Below are positions 10,021-19,679 of a stretch of DNA of 64,000 nucleotides, in pieces. The translations under genes and the position numbers were made by a program. The notes beneath the pieces are model-generated. The model was not told where the DNA came from. It saw only the letters and a program-made list of their open reading frames with translations, and searched no databases. Source of the DNA: Pilaira anomala (taxonomy: Eukaryota > Mucoromycota > Mucoromycetes > Mucorales > Mucoraceae); assembly GCA_025716855.1 (NCBI GenBank), contig JAIXMQ010000038.1:244338-308337 (forward strand), written 5' to 3'. The first letter of the stretch is position 1; each line of letters starts with the position of its first letter.

Positions 10021-11526
10021 CTATTGCTGTTAATTTACAGACTTTCGTCTCCCTCGCTAGTTTTTTTTTCAACTCCTTAATAAATTCTTTTTTTTTACCA
10101 CATTTGTTATATATTTACAGCCTTTACAATCTTCTAAGTGTTTGAGCACGTCAAAAGTCCTGATTAGGTTCTTAGATAGCACAATCTGTTGTACTGTTAA
10201 CAATTACTCTATTGAATGAATGTAAACTGTGAGGGAATATACGAAGGGATTTATTAATTGAAACTCTGACTTACTATTATATCCGAAGTTATGCACATAC
10301 TCACATACATTGGGCGCAAATAGAAAGGTTGCATAAAGGAAATAGAATGTCCGGAAATATTATTTATTTATGTTTTGGAAATACGGGATCTACTTGTAGA
10401 TATTAAGTATTTGTATAATTTTTGAAGATATATATAAATTAAAGGCCTGGTATGAATCCCTAATAAAGCCGGGAAAACATTTATTGTGTAAAATATGTAT
10501 TTATTCAGAGATACAAAATCAAAATAATTAAACAGAACTAGCAGTAGGTAATAGTTACAGAATACAATAAGTATTGCTATATCAGATAATAAGCCATTGA
10601 TATAATAAAAAGCGTGATATAGTTTATAAAAAAACGTCACCGTTTTTTTTTTCTCGTGTGGGTTAATTAAGGATTTATAAAAAGAAAGTTATTGTAATAC
10701 TTCTAATGTGTTTGTTTGGAAATTACAATTTTGTTTAAAATGAAAGGGAATGCGGAACAAAATGTTGTCCTACACAAATGCTTCAATTCACTACCGTTGA
10801 TTACACAACAATTATAAGTAGATAACAAAAATGGTAAAGATCAAAAAGTTTGAACTAGTTTCTGCTTGTGTATTTTACTTTGTAATGGACTTTACTTGTA
10901 AGGGAAAAATACACATACCATATTTGCGAGCCATATTTTTTGTGCACACCATTTTTTCACGCATCATTTTCAATCCTAAAAGTAAAAAATCAGGCCTTAT
11001 TGACAGTATCAGATTAGAAACTGACTATTACTTGTGTCATTGACATCCTATCTTTTTTCACACGCCACACAAACAAGGGATTTTTTTTTGTTCTTTGCTT
11101 TCTTTTTTTTTTATATCTACTTATTTCAAAATGAATCATCCTTACAGTTATAGTAACTGCATAATACACCTGTTTACGTTATTTTTATTTAGTATATATA
11201 CATATACAATCCTTATGAATGTATTTATGTTAATAACCTCTCTTTATTAACCAATGGCTTCATAAACAAAATAAACCTAACTATATGTCAATAAAAAATC
11301 TTTAGTATTACTATTAGTACCGAGTATAAGCTCATCTTATTTGTTTCTGTTACAGCATGTTTTGATAACTCTGTTTCGGTCTGTTCAATTTTTTTATTGC
11401 TCAGGTCTATCTGACGTCGATGGTGATTCAGTCTAATATTTATAATAAACATTTTTTCCGACGTGTAGTACAAAATTTACATTTTCTACCTTTCTGATGG
11501 AACTAACTATTTTAATTAAAAGATAG

Positions 11527-11620
11527 ATTTATCTGCAACTGTATCCCAACACTGCAAGTCTATAGTTTGAATACCATTTGTTTGGTCACAGGGTATTTGT
11601 ATTCATATTAATAAATGTGG
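11527..11620 (+). pseudogene. Decayed copy of the FEX1 3' end upstream of gene B
   Basis: This stretch aligns with FEX1 positions about 8449-8545. Shared blocks include tttggtcac/tatggtcac, an attcatatt block and an aaatgtgg block, with gaps and substitutions between. It is directly followed by the same promoter 20-mer that follows FEX1 itself. The order matches the FEX1-gene A junction, so it is most simply the relic of a duplication of that junction. Confidence 0.6.
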
Positions 11621-11622
11621 CA

Positions 11623-11738
11623 ACATTTCTCATATTCATCATAACGTCCAAAACAAAAATGGAAAATTCTCTTTGTTCTACCATTTATCAATAAACTTTA
11701 TTAAATGCCGGAGTCAGCTATGATGTTACTATTTAAGG
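11623..11738 (+). promoter_or_regulatory. Promoter of family gene B
   Basis: The shared 20-mer is at 11623-11642 with one change from gene A's copy (CATCAT for CGTCAT). A GGAGTCAGC block at about 11710-11718 and TATTTAAGG at 11730-11738 follow; gene C has the same series. The GGAGTC block reads GACTCC on the other strand, resembling a bZIP (TGACTC) half-site. Confidence 0.5.
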
Positions 11739-11793
11739 ATCCACGGGATTTTTATAAATTTTCTTTTTCTTTTCTCATCTTTATATAAAAAAA

Positions 11794-12987
11794 ATGAGAC
11801 AATTGTTGACTATTTCTGCAGTTGCTTTGTTTGTAGCTTCTATTTCTGCTACTTATATCTCAGAAAATAAACTCTCACTTCCATCAAGCCAAGGCTGTCT
11901 TCCTTGCTGTTGCCCAAATAGTAACTTAATAACTGAAATAGACTGTAGTATCGTTAGATGTGATTGTAGTGCAGTATTATGTTTAAATCCCTTTACCTGC
12001 TCTCCTGGAGATATTTTTGAATCTGACGATGGTTGCAAAACTTGTACGTGTCCCGATAGTGGAATAAAGGCGGACGCTATATGTGAAAAAGAAATATATC
12101 CAGTAGCAACGGATAAGTGCATTCCTGGATCATCGTTTGCTGCTGACGATGGATGTAACACTTGTAGTTGTCCTTCCTCAGGTCTTAAATCTGGTGCTGC
12201 TTGTACCTTGAAGGCTTGTATACCACCATTTGAAGAAGACATCTATTGTACTCCAAACGAGTCTTTCCAAGCCGATGATGGATGCAATACTTGTAGCTGT
12301 CCTTCCTCAGGTCTTAAATCTGGTGCTGCTTGTACCTTGAAGGCTTGTATACCACCATTTGAAGAAGACATCTATTGTACTCCAAACGAGTCTTTCCAAG
12401 CCGATGATGGATGCAATACTTGTAGCTGTCCTTCCTCAGGTCTTAAATCTGGTGCTGCTTGTACTTTGATGGCCTGTTTACCACCAATTGATGAAGATAT
12501 TTATTGTACCCCTAACGAATCTTTTATCGCTGATGATGGTTGTAATACGTGTAGATGTCCTAGTAATGGATTAAAGAGTGAAGCCCCCTGCACCAGAATG
12601 GCATGCCCACCAACTAATAATACCTGTACACCTGGAACTACTTTTATGGATACTGATGGTTGTAATACTTGTTCGTGCCCTACCAGCGGAATTAAGAGTG
12701 AAGCTGCATGTACTCTTATGGCTTGCGCTCCATATGCTAAAAAAGATACAAACATCTGCACACCCGGTGAGTCTTTTGAAAATGAAGATGGATGTAATAC
12801 TTGTATATGTCCTAATAGTGGTTTCAAGGATGAGGCGGCGTGTACTCGTAAGTTTTGTGTTGATATAACTACATGTATACCTGGAACTTCTTTCATGGCA
12901 GAAGATAGCTGTAATACATGTTTCTGTCCCCAAAATGGATTAAAGAAAGATGCAGGATGTACAAAAATATTTTGTCCCATAAACTAA
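11794..12987 (+). CDS. Family gene B: secreted multi-module pacifastin-like protein (8 modules)
   Basis: Intronless, 397 aa, with the family signal peptide (MRQLLTISAVALFVASISA). An N-terminal cap rich in cysteine (CLPCCCP, then a later IDC) precedes eight modules. Module 1 lacks Cys6 (ends ICEKEIYP) but keeps Cys2. Modules 2-8 are complete, with predicted P1 residues L, L, L, R, L, R, K. Modules 2-4 include a perfect 129-bp (43-residue) tandem duplication at 12172-12429, so repeat number is changing by in-frame unit duplication. Linkers such as IPPFEEDIY are acidic and proline-rich. Gene C downstream is a frameshifted duplicate of this gene. Proposed role: extracellular inhibitor of trypsin- and chymotrypsin-type proteases, inferred from the cysteine pattern. 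Confidence 0.85.
   Translation: MRQLLTISAVALFVASISATYISENKLSLPSSQGCLPCCCPNSNLITEIDCSIVRCDCSAVLCLNPFTCSPGDIFESDDGCKTCTCPDSGIKADAICEKEIYPVATDKCIPGSSFAADDGCNTCSCPSSGLKSGAACTLKACIPPFEEDIYCTPNESFQADDGCNTCSCPSSGLKSGAACTLKACIPPFEEDIYCTPNESFQADDGCNTCSCPSSGLKSGAACTLMACLPPIDEDIYCTPNESFIADDGCNTCRCPSNGLKSEAPCTRMACPPTNNTCTPGTTFMDTDGCNTCSCPTSGIKSEAACTLMACAPYAKKDTNICTPGESFENEDGCNTCICPNSGFKDEAACTRKFCVDITTCIPGTSFMAEDSCNTCFCPQNGLKKDAGCTKIFCPIN
12172..12429 (+). repeat. Perfect 129-bp tandem duplication inside gene B
   Basis: Bases 12172-12300 and 12301-12429 are identical. A third, partial copy continues from 12430 for about 40 bases before diverging. The unit is 43 codons, exactly one module plus linker. Confidence 0.95.
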
Positions 12988-13166
12988 ATACCACCATTCC
13001 TTTTCTAAAGCAATATTATATACATCATTATTTGAATATTTCACAATAAAATTCTGAATAATATTCTGTAAAATAATTATTTAAATTATAATATTATAAT
13101 TATGAAAACGTATAGACAAGACATGTAATATTGTAAGCACCCATTGAAAATCCAATTATTTACAAA

Positions 13167-13197
<31 letters not shown>

Positions 13198-13564
13198 GAA
13201 CAAACTATGATATTAAGTTTTCTGGGAGCATTTGCAAATCATGTATTATATATATTATTATTCATACTTTAAGTATTTAACTGCGTATGCATTAAAGCCC
13301 AGAAACTACACAAATTCTCCAAATTCACTACCGTTGATTACACAACAATTGTAAGTAAACTAGTAAAGATCAAAAAGCGGCAAGATTCTCATATTCGTCA
13401 TGACGTCCAAAATTACCATAGAAAATTCTCTTTTAACCATTTATCTAAAAAATTTAAATGCCGGAGTCAGCCATGATGTTATTTAAGGGCCCACGGGATT
13501 TTTCACATATGGACTTTTTTTCTTCTCGTTGTTGTTATTTTTCTTTTCATCTTTTATAAAAAAA
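12988..13564. other. Spacer between family genes B and C
   Basis: Contains AATAAA at about 13045-13050 (probable 3'-end signal for B), an A27 run at 13164-13190, a segment repeated from about 10772-10850, and gene C's promoter. Its 5' part resembles the 3' flank of gene C (about 14391-14560), showing that B and C were duplicated with flanks. Confidence 0.6.
13384..13488 (+). promoter_or_regulatory. Promoter of family gene C (broken gene)
   Basis: GATTCTCATATTCGTCAT at 13384-13401 is the family motif. The GGAGTCAGCC block (about 13463-13472) and TATTTAAGG (13480-13488) match gene B in order and spacing. The promoter looks intact although the gene is frameshifted. Confidence 0.5.
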
Positions 13565-14367
13565 ATGAACCGATTGTTTATTTTTTCTACAATTTCTTTG
13601 TTTTTAGCTTCTATTTATGCTGCTTACACTTCCAGAAAATAAACTCTCACTTCCATCAAGCCAAGGCTGTTGCCCAGATAGTAACTTGGTGACTAAAATA
13701 GACTGTCATGTTGTAAGGTGTGATTGCAGTTCAGCACTATGTTTAAATCCCTGTATTTGCTCTCCTAGAGACACTTTTGAATCTGACAATGGCTGCAAAA
13801 CTTGTACGTGTCCCGATAGTGGAATAAAGGCGGACGCTATATGTGAAAAAGAAATATATCCAGTAGCAACGGATTCCTGGATCATCGTTTACTGTTGATG
13901 ATGGATTTAACACTTGTAATTGTCCTTCCTCAGGTCTTAAATCTGGTGCTACTTGTACTTTGATGGCCTGTTTACCACCAATTGATGAAGATATTTATTG
14001 TACCCCTAACGAATCTTTTATCGCTGATGATGGTTGTAATACGTGTAGATGCCCTAGTAATGGATTAAAGAGCGAAGCCTCCTGCACCAGAATGGCATGC
14101 CCACCAATTAATAATACATGTAAACCTGGAAATAGTTTTATGGATGATGATGATTGTAACACTTGCTTCTGTCCTGATAGTGGACTCAAGAGTGAAGCTG
14201 CATGTACTCTTATGGCTTGCGCTCCATATGCTAAAAGAGATGCAAACATCTGTACACTCGGCAAGTCTTTTGCGCATAAAGATGGATGTAATAAATGTCA
14301 CTGTCCCCAAAATGGATTAAGGAAAGACAGAAGTTGTACAAAAAAAGCTTGTCCCTATATGGCATAA
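13565..14367 (+). pseudogene. Family gene C: frameshifted duplicate of gene B
   Basis: A family-type start and signal peptide begins at 13565 (MNRLFIFSTISLFLASIYA). The frame then hits a stop at about 13640, because ACTTCC here has one base more than expected by comparison with A and D. The N-terminal cap and first module continue in another frame until about 13895. A second break lies near 13874, where 8 bases present in B (at about 12115-12122) are missing. From there to the stop at 14365-14367 the frame is open again, with three complete modules (P1 R, L, K). One upstream module has also lost Cys2 (GFN for GCN). Positions 13794-13874 are identical to B 12034-12114 over 81 bases. Sequencing error could in principle explain one break, but two breaks plus a lost cysteine favour a real pseudogene. 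Confidence 0.8.
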
Positions 14368-15313
14368 TACCCTTTTGATAAAGCTATATTATTTTATTGT
14401 TATTGAAAATCTCATAATAAAAATATCTAAATAATAATTTAAATAATATGTACAATTGTATAATTTGAAAACGTATAATTATGACTTGCACTAAATAGAA
14501 CTATTAAAAATCCGGCTATTTACAAAAAACATTGTTTGGCAAATTATGTATATCATCACATGTATTTTTACTATGCCTTTAAATTATCCAATAAGATCGT
14601 ATAAATTAGAGCCCATAAGGCACTAAAAAGAATTAAATGTACTTACATTTTGCTATTGACGCAGTACCTTAGCTTCGAAAAAAAAGTAATAGTATAATAA
14701 GCTCGTCATCTACCTTTAAAAAAATAAAATTTACATTAAATTTATGTGCATCCTAAGTTGCGAGGATAAAATAAGGTTTTTATACATATATAGTAATTGA
14801 AACCCACTATTGTTTTCCCATTCGAATACTCGTGTGTTTAAAAGAGACATTATATAGGATAAGCTTTAATTAGTCCAGTAGCCTCCAAGTGTTCAGTTAC
14901 ATTGAAAGATTTTGGATGGAATTTACAAGCAAAAAGAATGTAGTCACTACACGAAATAAACATAATAGCAAACACATCTTTATTTATTTGTAAATAATTA
15001 ACAAATAAACTAAAGAATTCCACCTTAGCTTTAAACCATCACAGCGGCAGTCATAATTAAACATCTGTCTCATATGTTAATTTTATGACTCAGAATGTTT
15101 GTAAATGATTATATTCTATAGTTTTTACCTCAACTATGACAAGACTAATAGTTTTAATTTGATATTATTCTCTTTTGTCTGAAGTTGTTTCGGAAGCTTT
15201 AAATATCTAGGCGCAGGTTATTTTGATATTTTAAAAACATTTGCCATATATTTTCAACCGTTCTTACTTTCTTTCTTCATTTATACTCTTTAGCCTTTTT
15301 TTTAAAAAAAAAA
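14368..15313. other. Spacer between family genes C and D
   Basis: AT-rich, no gene seen. The first 200 bases resemble the 3' flank of B. Close to gene D are a pyrimidine-rich stretch (15264-15303) and a T8/A11 dyad (15296-15314) abutting the start codon. I do not find a clear family 20-mer here. Confidence 0.5.
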
Positions 15314-16108
15314 ATGAAACAGTTATTAAGTTTCGCTGCTATTTCGTTGTTTGTGGCTTCTACTTCAGCTGCCTACACTCCAAACAATCGGCTTTTACTT
15401 CCTCCTATTGAAACATGTCACCCATGCTGTTGCCCTACTAGTAGAGTAGATACTGAAATTGACTGCCGTCTTGTGTTATGTCCAAATCCTCTTGCCTGTT
15501 CTCCTGGCGAGTCTTTTATCTCAGACGATGGTTTTAGTACATGTCTATGCCCCACCAATGGGTTGAAAGAAAATGCTACATGTACAAAACAGGCCTGCTC
15601 TGAACCAAGTCCCGAATATCAATGCGTTCCTGGATCAAATTTTACCGCTGATGATGGGTGTAATACATGTAGTTGTCCTTCTTCAGGTCTTATCTCTGGA
15701 GCTGCTTGTACTAAAAAATTATGCGTACCTAACGAATATGACGTCTGTACTCCTGGAGCTACGTTTATGGATACTGATGGTTGTAATACTTGTTCGTGCC
15801 CTACCAGCGGAATCAAGAGTGAAGCTGCATGTACTGTTATGGCCTGCGCTCCATACACTAAAAAAGACACTACTCAATGTACACCTGGAGAGTCATTTGA
15901 TCATGAAGACGGTTGCAATACTTGTACATGTTCTGCTAGTGGTTTCAAGGTAGAAGCAGCGTGTACTCGTTTGTTTTGCGTAGATACTAGTCAATGTATT
16001 CCTGGAACTACTTTTTTGGCTGAAGATGGATGCAATACATGTTTATGTCCCAAGAACGGACTCAAAACAGATGCAGGCTGTACAAGAAGACGTTGCCCCA
16101 TCTCATAG
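15314..16108 (+). CDS. Family gene D: secreted multi-module pacifastin-like protein (5 modules)
   Basis: Intronless, 264 aa, the shortest intact member. Signal peptide MKQLLSFAAISLFVASTSA, then the cysteine cap (CHPCCCP, later IDC) and five modules. Module 1 has lost Cys2 (GFSTC in place of GCNTC) but keeps Cys6, leaving an odd cysteine. Modules 2-5 are complete, with predicted P1 residues K, V, R, R. The last three modules and the start of the next share about 96% of bases with gene A (15759-16042 against 9674-9957), including a 76-base identical run. The rest of the two genes is much less alike, which suggests gene conversion or a recent exchange. Function as in gene A, by inference. Confidence 0.85.
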   Translation: MKQLLSFAAISLFVASTSAAYTPNNRLLLPPIETCHPCCCPTSRVDTEIDCRLVLCPNPLACSPGESFISDDGFSTCLCPTNGLKENATCTKQACSEPSPEYQCVPGSNFTADDGCNTCSCPSSGLISGAACTKKLCVPNEYDVCTPGATFMDTDGCNTCSCPTSGIKSEAACTVMACAPYTKKDTTQCTPGESFDHEDGCNTCTCSASGFKVEAACTRLFCVDTSQCIPGTTFLAEDGCNTCLCPKNGLKTDAGCTRRRCPIS

Positions 16109-16676
16109 CTATCTTTAATGTTATCATTATCGTCTTGATTAATTTATAATATTTTACGGTACATAGCTATATATTTTTTTTTCTTCCAAACATAAACTTT
16201 GACTTTCTTCATTTGTACTATGAAATAAAGCTTCTTCTACTGTTCTTTTCCCTTCTTTTTTTTATTTTTATGTTGAGAAATTGAAAATGCTTTGGTTTGG
16301 ATTGGAATTTTTTTCGAACGCTTTCGTACAAATGTTTATATTAAAGGCTATTTTTCAACTCATTGGCTGTTTCTTCAATATTCTGTTGTCTAAAAAGAAC
16401 CCTTTAAGAATTTTAAAAGAATTTACAAGACGAAAGAATGTATTGGTCACTTATAAATGACGAGAGGATGTATAAATATTTATTTAATGAAATTTAACAG
16501 CACTTCTTCCATGTTTATCATATGCAATACTTGCGCTTCATAGGTCGCCCCACAACAACATTTCATCGAAAACAGCACTAAAATTTGAATTACAATGTTA
16601 TTTAAAGATAAATTTGGCATTTTTTTTATTTTAATCATCTTTGTTATCCTCAACTTTATATTTTTTTTGAAAAAAA
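16109..16676. other. Spacer between family genes D and E
   Basis: Contains 3'-end signals for D (AATAAA near 16224) and the promoter of E. No gene seen. Confidence 0.5.
16599..16607 (+). promoter_or_regulatory. TATA-like box of family gene E
   Basis: TATTTAAAG preceded by AATGT, 70 bases before the start codon, as in A and G. No upstream 20-mer is evident for this gene. A T8/A7 dyad abuts the start codon. Confidence 0.4.
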
Positions 16677-17747
16677 ATGAAGCAATTGCTGACTGTTGCT
16701 GCTATTTCTTTGTCTGTGGCTTTTACTTCAGCTTCCTACACTTACAAAAAACCCATTGAATATACGACACCTTATCCTGAGCCTTGCAATCCATGTTGCT
16801 GTCCTGATAGCAGAGTAAACATGACTAACATTGATTGTAGCTTTGTATTATGTTTGAATCCTTTTACTTGCTCACCTGGTGACACTTTTATTGCTGATGA
16901 TGGCTGTAATACCTGCTTCTGTCCTGACAGTGGGCTGAAGGCGGATGCTGACTCATGTACAAAAATGTTTTGCCCTGTACCTGATACAACAAACCAATGC
17001 GTTCCTGGCTCTACATTTAGTCTTGACGATGGCTGTAACACTTGTACATGTCCTTCCTCTGGTCTTAAATCAGATGCCATTTGTCCTATAAAAGCTTGTT
17101 TTCACCCGGTACCTGATAATGATATCATTTGTATCCCTCAAGAGATCTTTATTGCTGAGGATGGCTGCAACACATGTACATGTTCTTCCAACGGGCTGAA
17201 AATTGATGCTACATGTACCAAAAACATATTTTGTCCAATTGAAGATGACATATGTATTCCTGGTAATACATTCGAAACCGATAATAACTACAGTGTATGT
17301 ATTTGTCCTTCTAGCGGATTAAAGAGCGAAGCTAACGTTTGTGCCATTATTGACGTTTGGCCTCCTATCATATACGATACTTGTACTCCTGGAGTTACGT
17401 TTATAGATACTGATGGTTGTAATACTTGTTGGTGTCCTAACAGCGGAATTAAGAGTGAAGCTGTATGTACTCTTATGGCTTGTGCTCCATATGTCAAAAA
17501 AGATACCAACCTCTGTATACCTGGCGAGTCGTTTGGAAATGAAGACGGTTGCAACATTTGCACTTGTCCTTCGAGTGGCTTCAAGGACGAAGCTGCATGT
17601 ACTCAATTGTTTTGTGTGGATACTAGTACATGTATACCCGGAACTTCCTTCAAAGAAGACAATAACTGTAACATATGTTTCTGTCCCCAAAATGGTCTGA
17701 AGAAAGATGCAGGATGTACTAAAAGACCATGTCCTATTATAAATTAA
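16677..17747 (+). CDS. Family gene E: secreted multi-module pacifastin-like protein (7 modules)
   Basis: Intronless, 356 aa, with signal peptide MKQLLTVAAISLSVAFTSA. The cap (CNPCCCP, later IDC) is followed by seven modules. Modules 1-3 and 5-7 have six cysteines; module 4 (about residues 199-230) has four, lacking Cys2 and Cys6. Predicted P1 residues are K, I (in CPIKAC, where the usual threonine is proline), K (with one extra residue before Cys6), none, L, Q, K. Module 5 carries the same DPTDGCNTC-type block that is nearly invariant in A, B and D, here with several changes. The C-terminal three modules align one-to-one with those of A, B and D, so that end is the stable part of the architecture. 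Confidence 0.85.
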   Translation: MKQLLTVAAISLSVAFTSASYTYKKPIEYTTPYPEPCNPCCCPDSRVNMTNIDCSFVLCLNPFTCSPGDTFIADDGCNTCFCPDSGLKADADSCTKMFCPVPDTTNQCVPGSTFSLDDGCNTCTCPSSGLKSDAICPIKACFHPVPDNDIICIPQEIFIAEDGCNTCTCSSNGLKIDATCTKNIFCPIEDDICIPGNTFETDNNYSVCICPSSGLKSEANVCAIIDVWPPIIYDTCTPGVTFIDTDGCNTCWCPNSGIKSEAVCTLMACAPYVKKDTNLCIPGESFGNEDGCNICTCPSSGFKDEAACTQLFCVDTSTCIPGTSFKEDNNCNICFCPQNGLKKDAGCTKRPCPIIN

Positions 17748-18547
17748 ATTAAATAATAAAATTATTTTTAGCTGCTATGTCAGACTATACTTTAGCAAAG
17801 CTGTTGTCTTGATATATAATAAAAACAAGCGCTTTTTCAATTTGTTTTGTTTTCAAAGTATGTACATACATATTATTTACATAGAAACAGGTATAAAAAT
17901 TTATTAGCTGTAATCCAAAACACTATTTATGTAACTAGTATTATTCTTATTGCATTGTAAAAATGTATTAAACTGATATTCTGGATAGCTGTCTATATTT
18001 AGCATCTAAATTCATGACAGAATACACTATGTATTTTGAGCAAAAAAGATGTTTATTTTACAGTTTCTATCTTGCAATTTTGCAATTGCCATACATTTAT
18101 TGCTGTAAACATTTAATTTTACTCAGGAGACATGAGCATTTACGCTATCAAAATGACGCGACTCATTTCTCATATTTGATATACACCATATGTACCTAAG
18201 TCTTAATACAAATTGAATTTAATTTTAATAAGCATTTTAATTTACCTTTTTATCCCGTTTTGTTTCGTTTTTTTTTTAAAAATTGACAGAGAGAGCAGAG
18301 TAGTTTAGATAAATTATGCAAAAGCTTTTATTAGCAAGCAGATTAATATTTAATCGCTCCAATAAACATTTTGGGCTTAAAAATTACGTATAAATAACTA
18401 AATTAAGATGGAATGTGAATAAAAAAAAATTGTTTAGTCAGTAAAAATTCATAATTTCGTATATTAATTCGAACTTCATGCGAGCGAAGGAAAGAAAATT
18501 TTATTTAAAATTGAATGGGAAAAAAATGAATGTATATTTATCACTAT
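17748..18547. other. Convergent spacer between family genes E and F
   Basis: 3' flank of E (plus) and F (minus). At about 18148-18180 there is an orphan plus-strand copy of the family promoter motif (CATTTCTCATATTTGAT), followed by a T10/A5 run at about 18269-18283 but no family gene. No other gene is seen. Confidence 0.5.
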
Positions 18548-19519
18548 TTAGGGTGTAATGCAGGGCATTCTAGTACAACCTGATTCTTTCTTGATTCCAT
18601 TATTTGGACAGAGACATGTATTACAGCCATCTTCAGCTGGAAAAGAACTACCAGGCTCACAATGTTGTGAATCTTTTTTTTTAATATGAGAGGCTTCACA
18701 AATTGTAGGAGTACATTCGGCTTCATTCTTGTATCCATTGCTTGGGCAGATACAGGTGTTGAGACCTTCATCTTCTATAAAGACGGTTCCAGGACTACAG
18801 ATATTACTCTCTATGTAACAAGACGTAGTTTCGCTTTGAAACCCACTAGAAGGACACTCACATGTGACATCTTCTTCTTCTCTTATGAAAGTTTCCCCAG
18901 GAACACAATCCATACTAGGCTCTATGTAGCAAGAGGTGGTGTCATCTTTAAATCCAGTAGGAGGGCAGGTGCATTTGCTTCCATCATCTCTTTTAAAAAT
19001 TGCTCCAGGAGTACATTTTCCACATGGAATAGGGAAAGGATCAATATATCCACAGAGAGAGAAATCGTCTATGTCTCGTTGTAGCCCGCTTTCAGGGCAA
19101 TCGCAATAAAGAAAGCTACCTGTTGTATATTTTGTTCCAGGAATACATGGCTTTTTTTGATCAGGCAGAGGAGCGTCGAGAGAAACACAATTCGTGGCTT
19201 CACTTTGTAATTGGCTTGAAGGGCATTCGCAAGTAATAGTACTATTTTTAAGAAAAAAGTAAGTGCCCGAGAAACAGATATCGGTGAATGTTTTGCAACA
19301 TTCAGCCTTTTCTGTACAAATAGCGTCACTTTTCTGACCACTGCAGGTACATGTGCATATATTACAACCATCAGGAGCAGTAAAAGTTGATTCAGGAACG
19401 CATTGGTTCTCGTTAGGAAGTATTTGTTTCTTATTTGGAGTATAACCAGTAGGTAAAAGAGTGGCAGAAGTAGAAGCGACTAGCAGAGAAATTGCATAAA
19501 TAGCCAATAGACTTCTCAT
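18548..19519 (-). CDS. Family gene F: secreted multi-module protein, four-cysteine-rich branch (7 modules)
   Basis: Intronless, 323 aa, the only member on the minus strand. Signal peptide MRSLLAIYAISLLVASTSA. Seven modules: module 1 is six-cysteine with additional cysteines (ends AECC), modules 2-5 have four (Cys2 and Cys6 absent), module 6 has lost Cys2 only (GLNTC), and module 7 is complete with predicted P1 R (CTRMPC). It is most like gene G: both share the module 1 ending, the PIPCGKC/PIKCGIC linker and the CYIE/CYID-type module ends. Only the first and last modules keep the inhibitor loop, so at most two inhibitory heads are expected. The four-cysteine modules may be spacers, or may bind something else. 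Confidence 0.82.
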   Translation of the reverse strand: MRSLLAIYAISLLVASTSATLLPTGYTPNKKQILPNENQCVPESTFTAPDGCNICTCTCSGQKSDAICTEKAECCKTFTDICFSGTYFFLKNSTITCECPSSQLQSEATNCVSLDAPLPDQKKPCIPGTKYTTGSFLYCDCPESGLQRDIDDFSLCGYIDPFPIPCGKCTPGAIFKRDDGSKCTCPPTGFKDDTTSCYIEPSMDCVPGETFIREEEDVTCECPSSGFQSETTSCYIESNICSPGTVFIEDEGLNTCICPSNGYKNEAECTPTICEASHIKKKDSQHCEPGSSFPAEDGCNTCLCPNNGIKKESGCTRMPCITP

Positions 19520-19603
19520 TATTAAAACAAAAAGAGGGATAATTATAGAAAAGAATATATCGATTTAATGGAATCTTTTTATAATATTTTAACTGGTTCT
19601 AGC

Positions 19604-19679
19604 ATTTAAATAATTATCTCCGTGCTCAAATAGTAGAAAAAAAGTTGCAATTCCATATATGGGGAATATGAGAAATGTA
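19604..19679 (-). promoter_or_regulatory. Promoter of family gene F
   Basis: On the minus strand, ACATTTCTCATATTCCCC lies at 19662-19679 and TATTTAAAT at 19604-19612, about 145 and 90 bases before the start codon. Order and spacing match the plus-strand members. Confidence 0.5.

Larger units (their letters stand above)
10021..11793. other. Spacer between family genes A and B, about 1.8 kb
   Basis: No convincing gene. It holds a segment (about 10772-10850) repeated upstream of C (about 13305-13378), and a decayed copy of the FEX1 3' end (about 11527-11615) that runs into gene B's promoter. Open frames such as 10831-11043 are composition-driven. Confidence 0.6.

Noticed and set aside
10831..11043. 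70-codon plus-strand frame in the A-B spacer
   Set aside because: Begins inside a duplicated spacer segment and its counterpart upstream of C is not open; composition-driven.
12172..12473. Tandem repeats as a CRISPR-like array
   Set aside because: Units are adjacent with no spacers, are in frame with a secreted protein, and the organism is eukaryotic.
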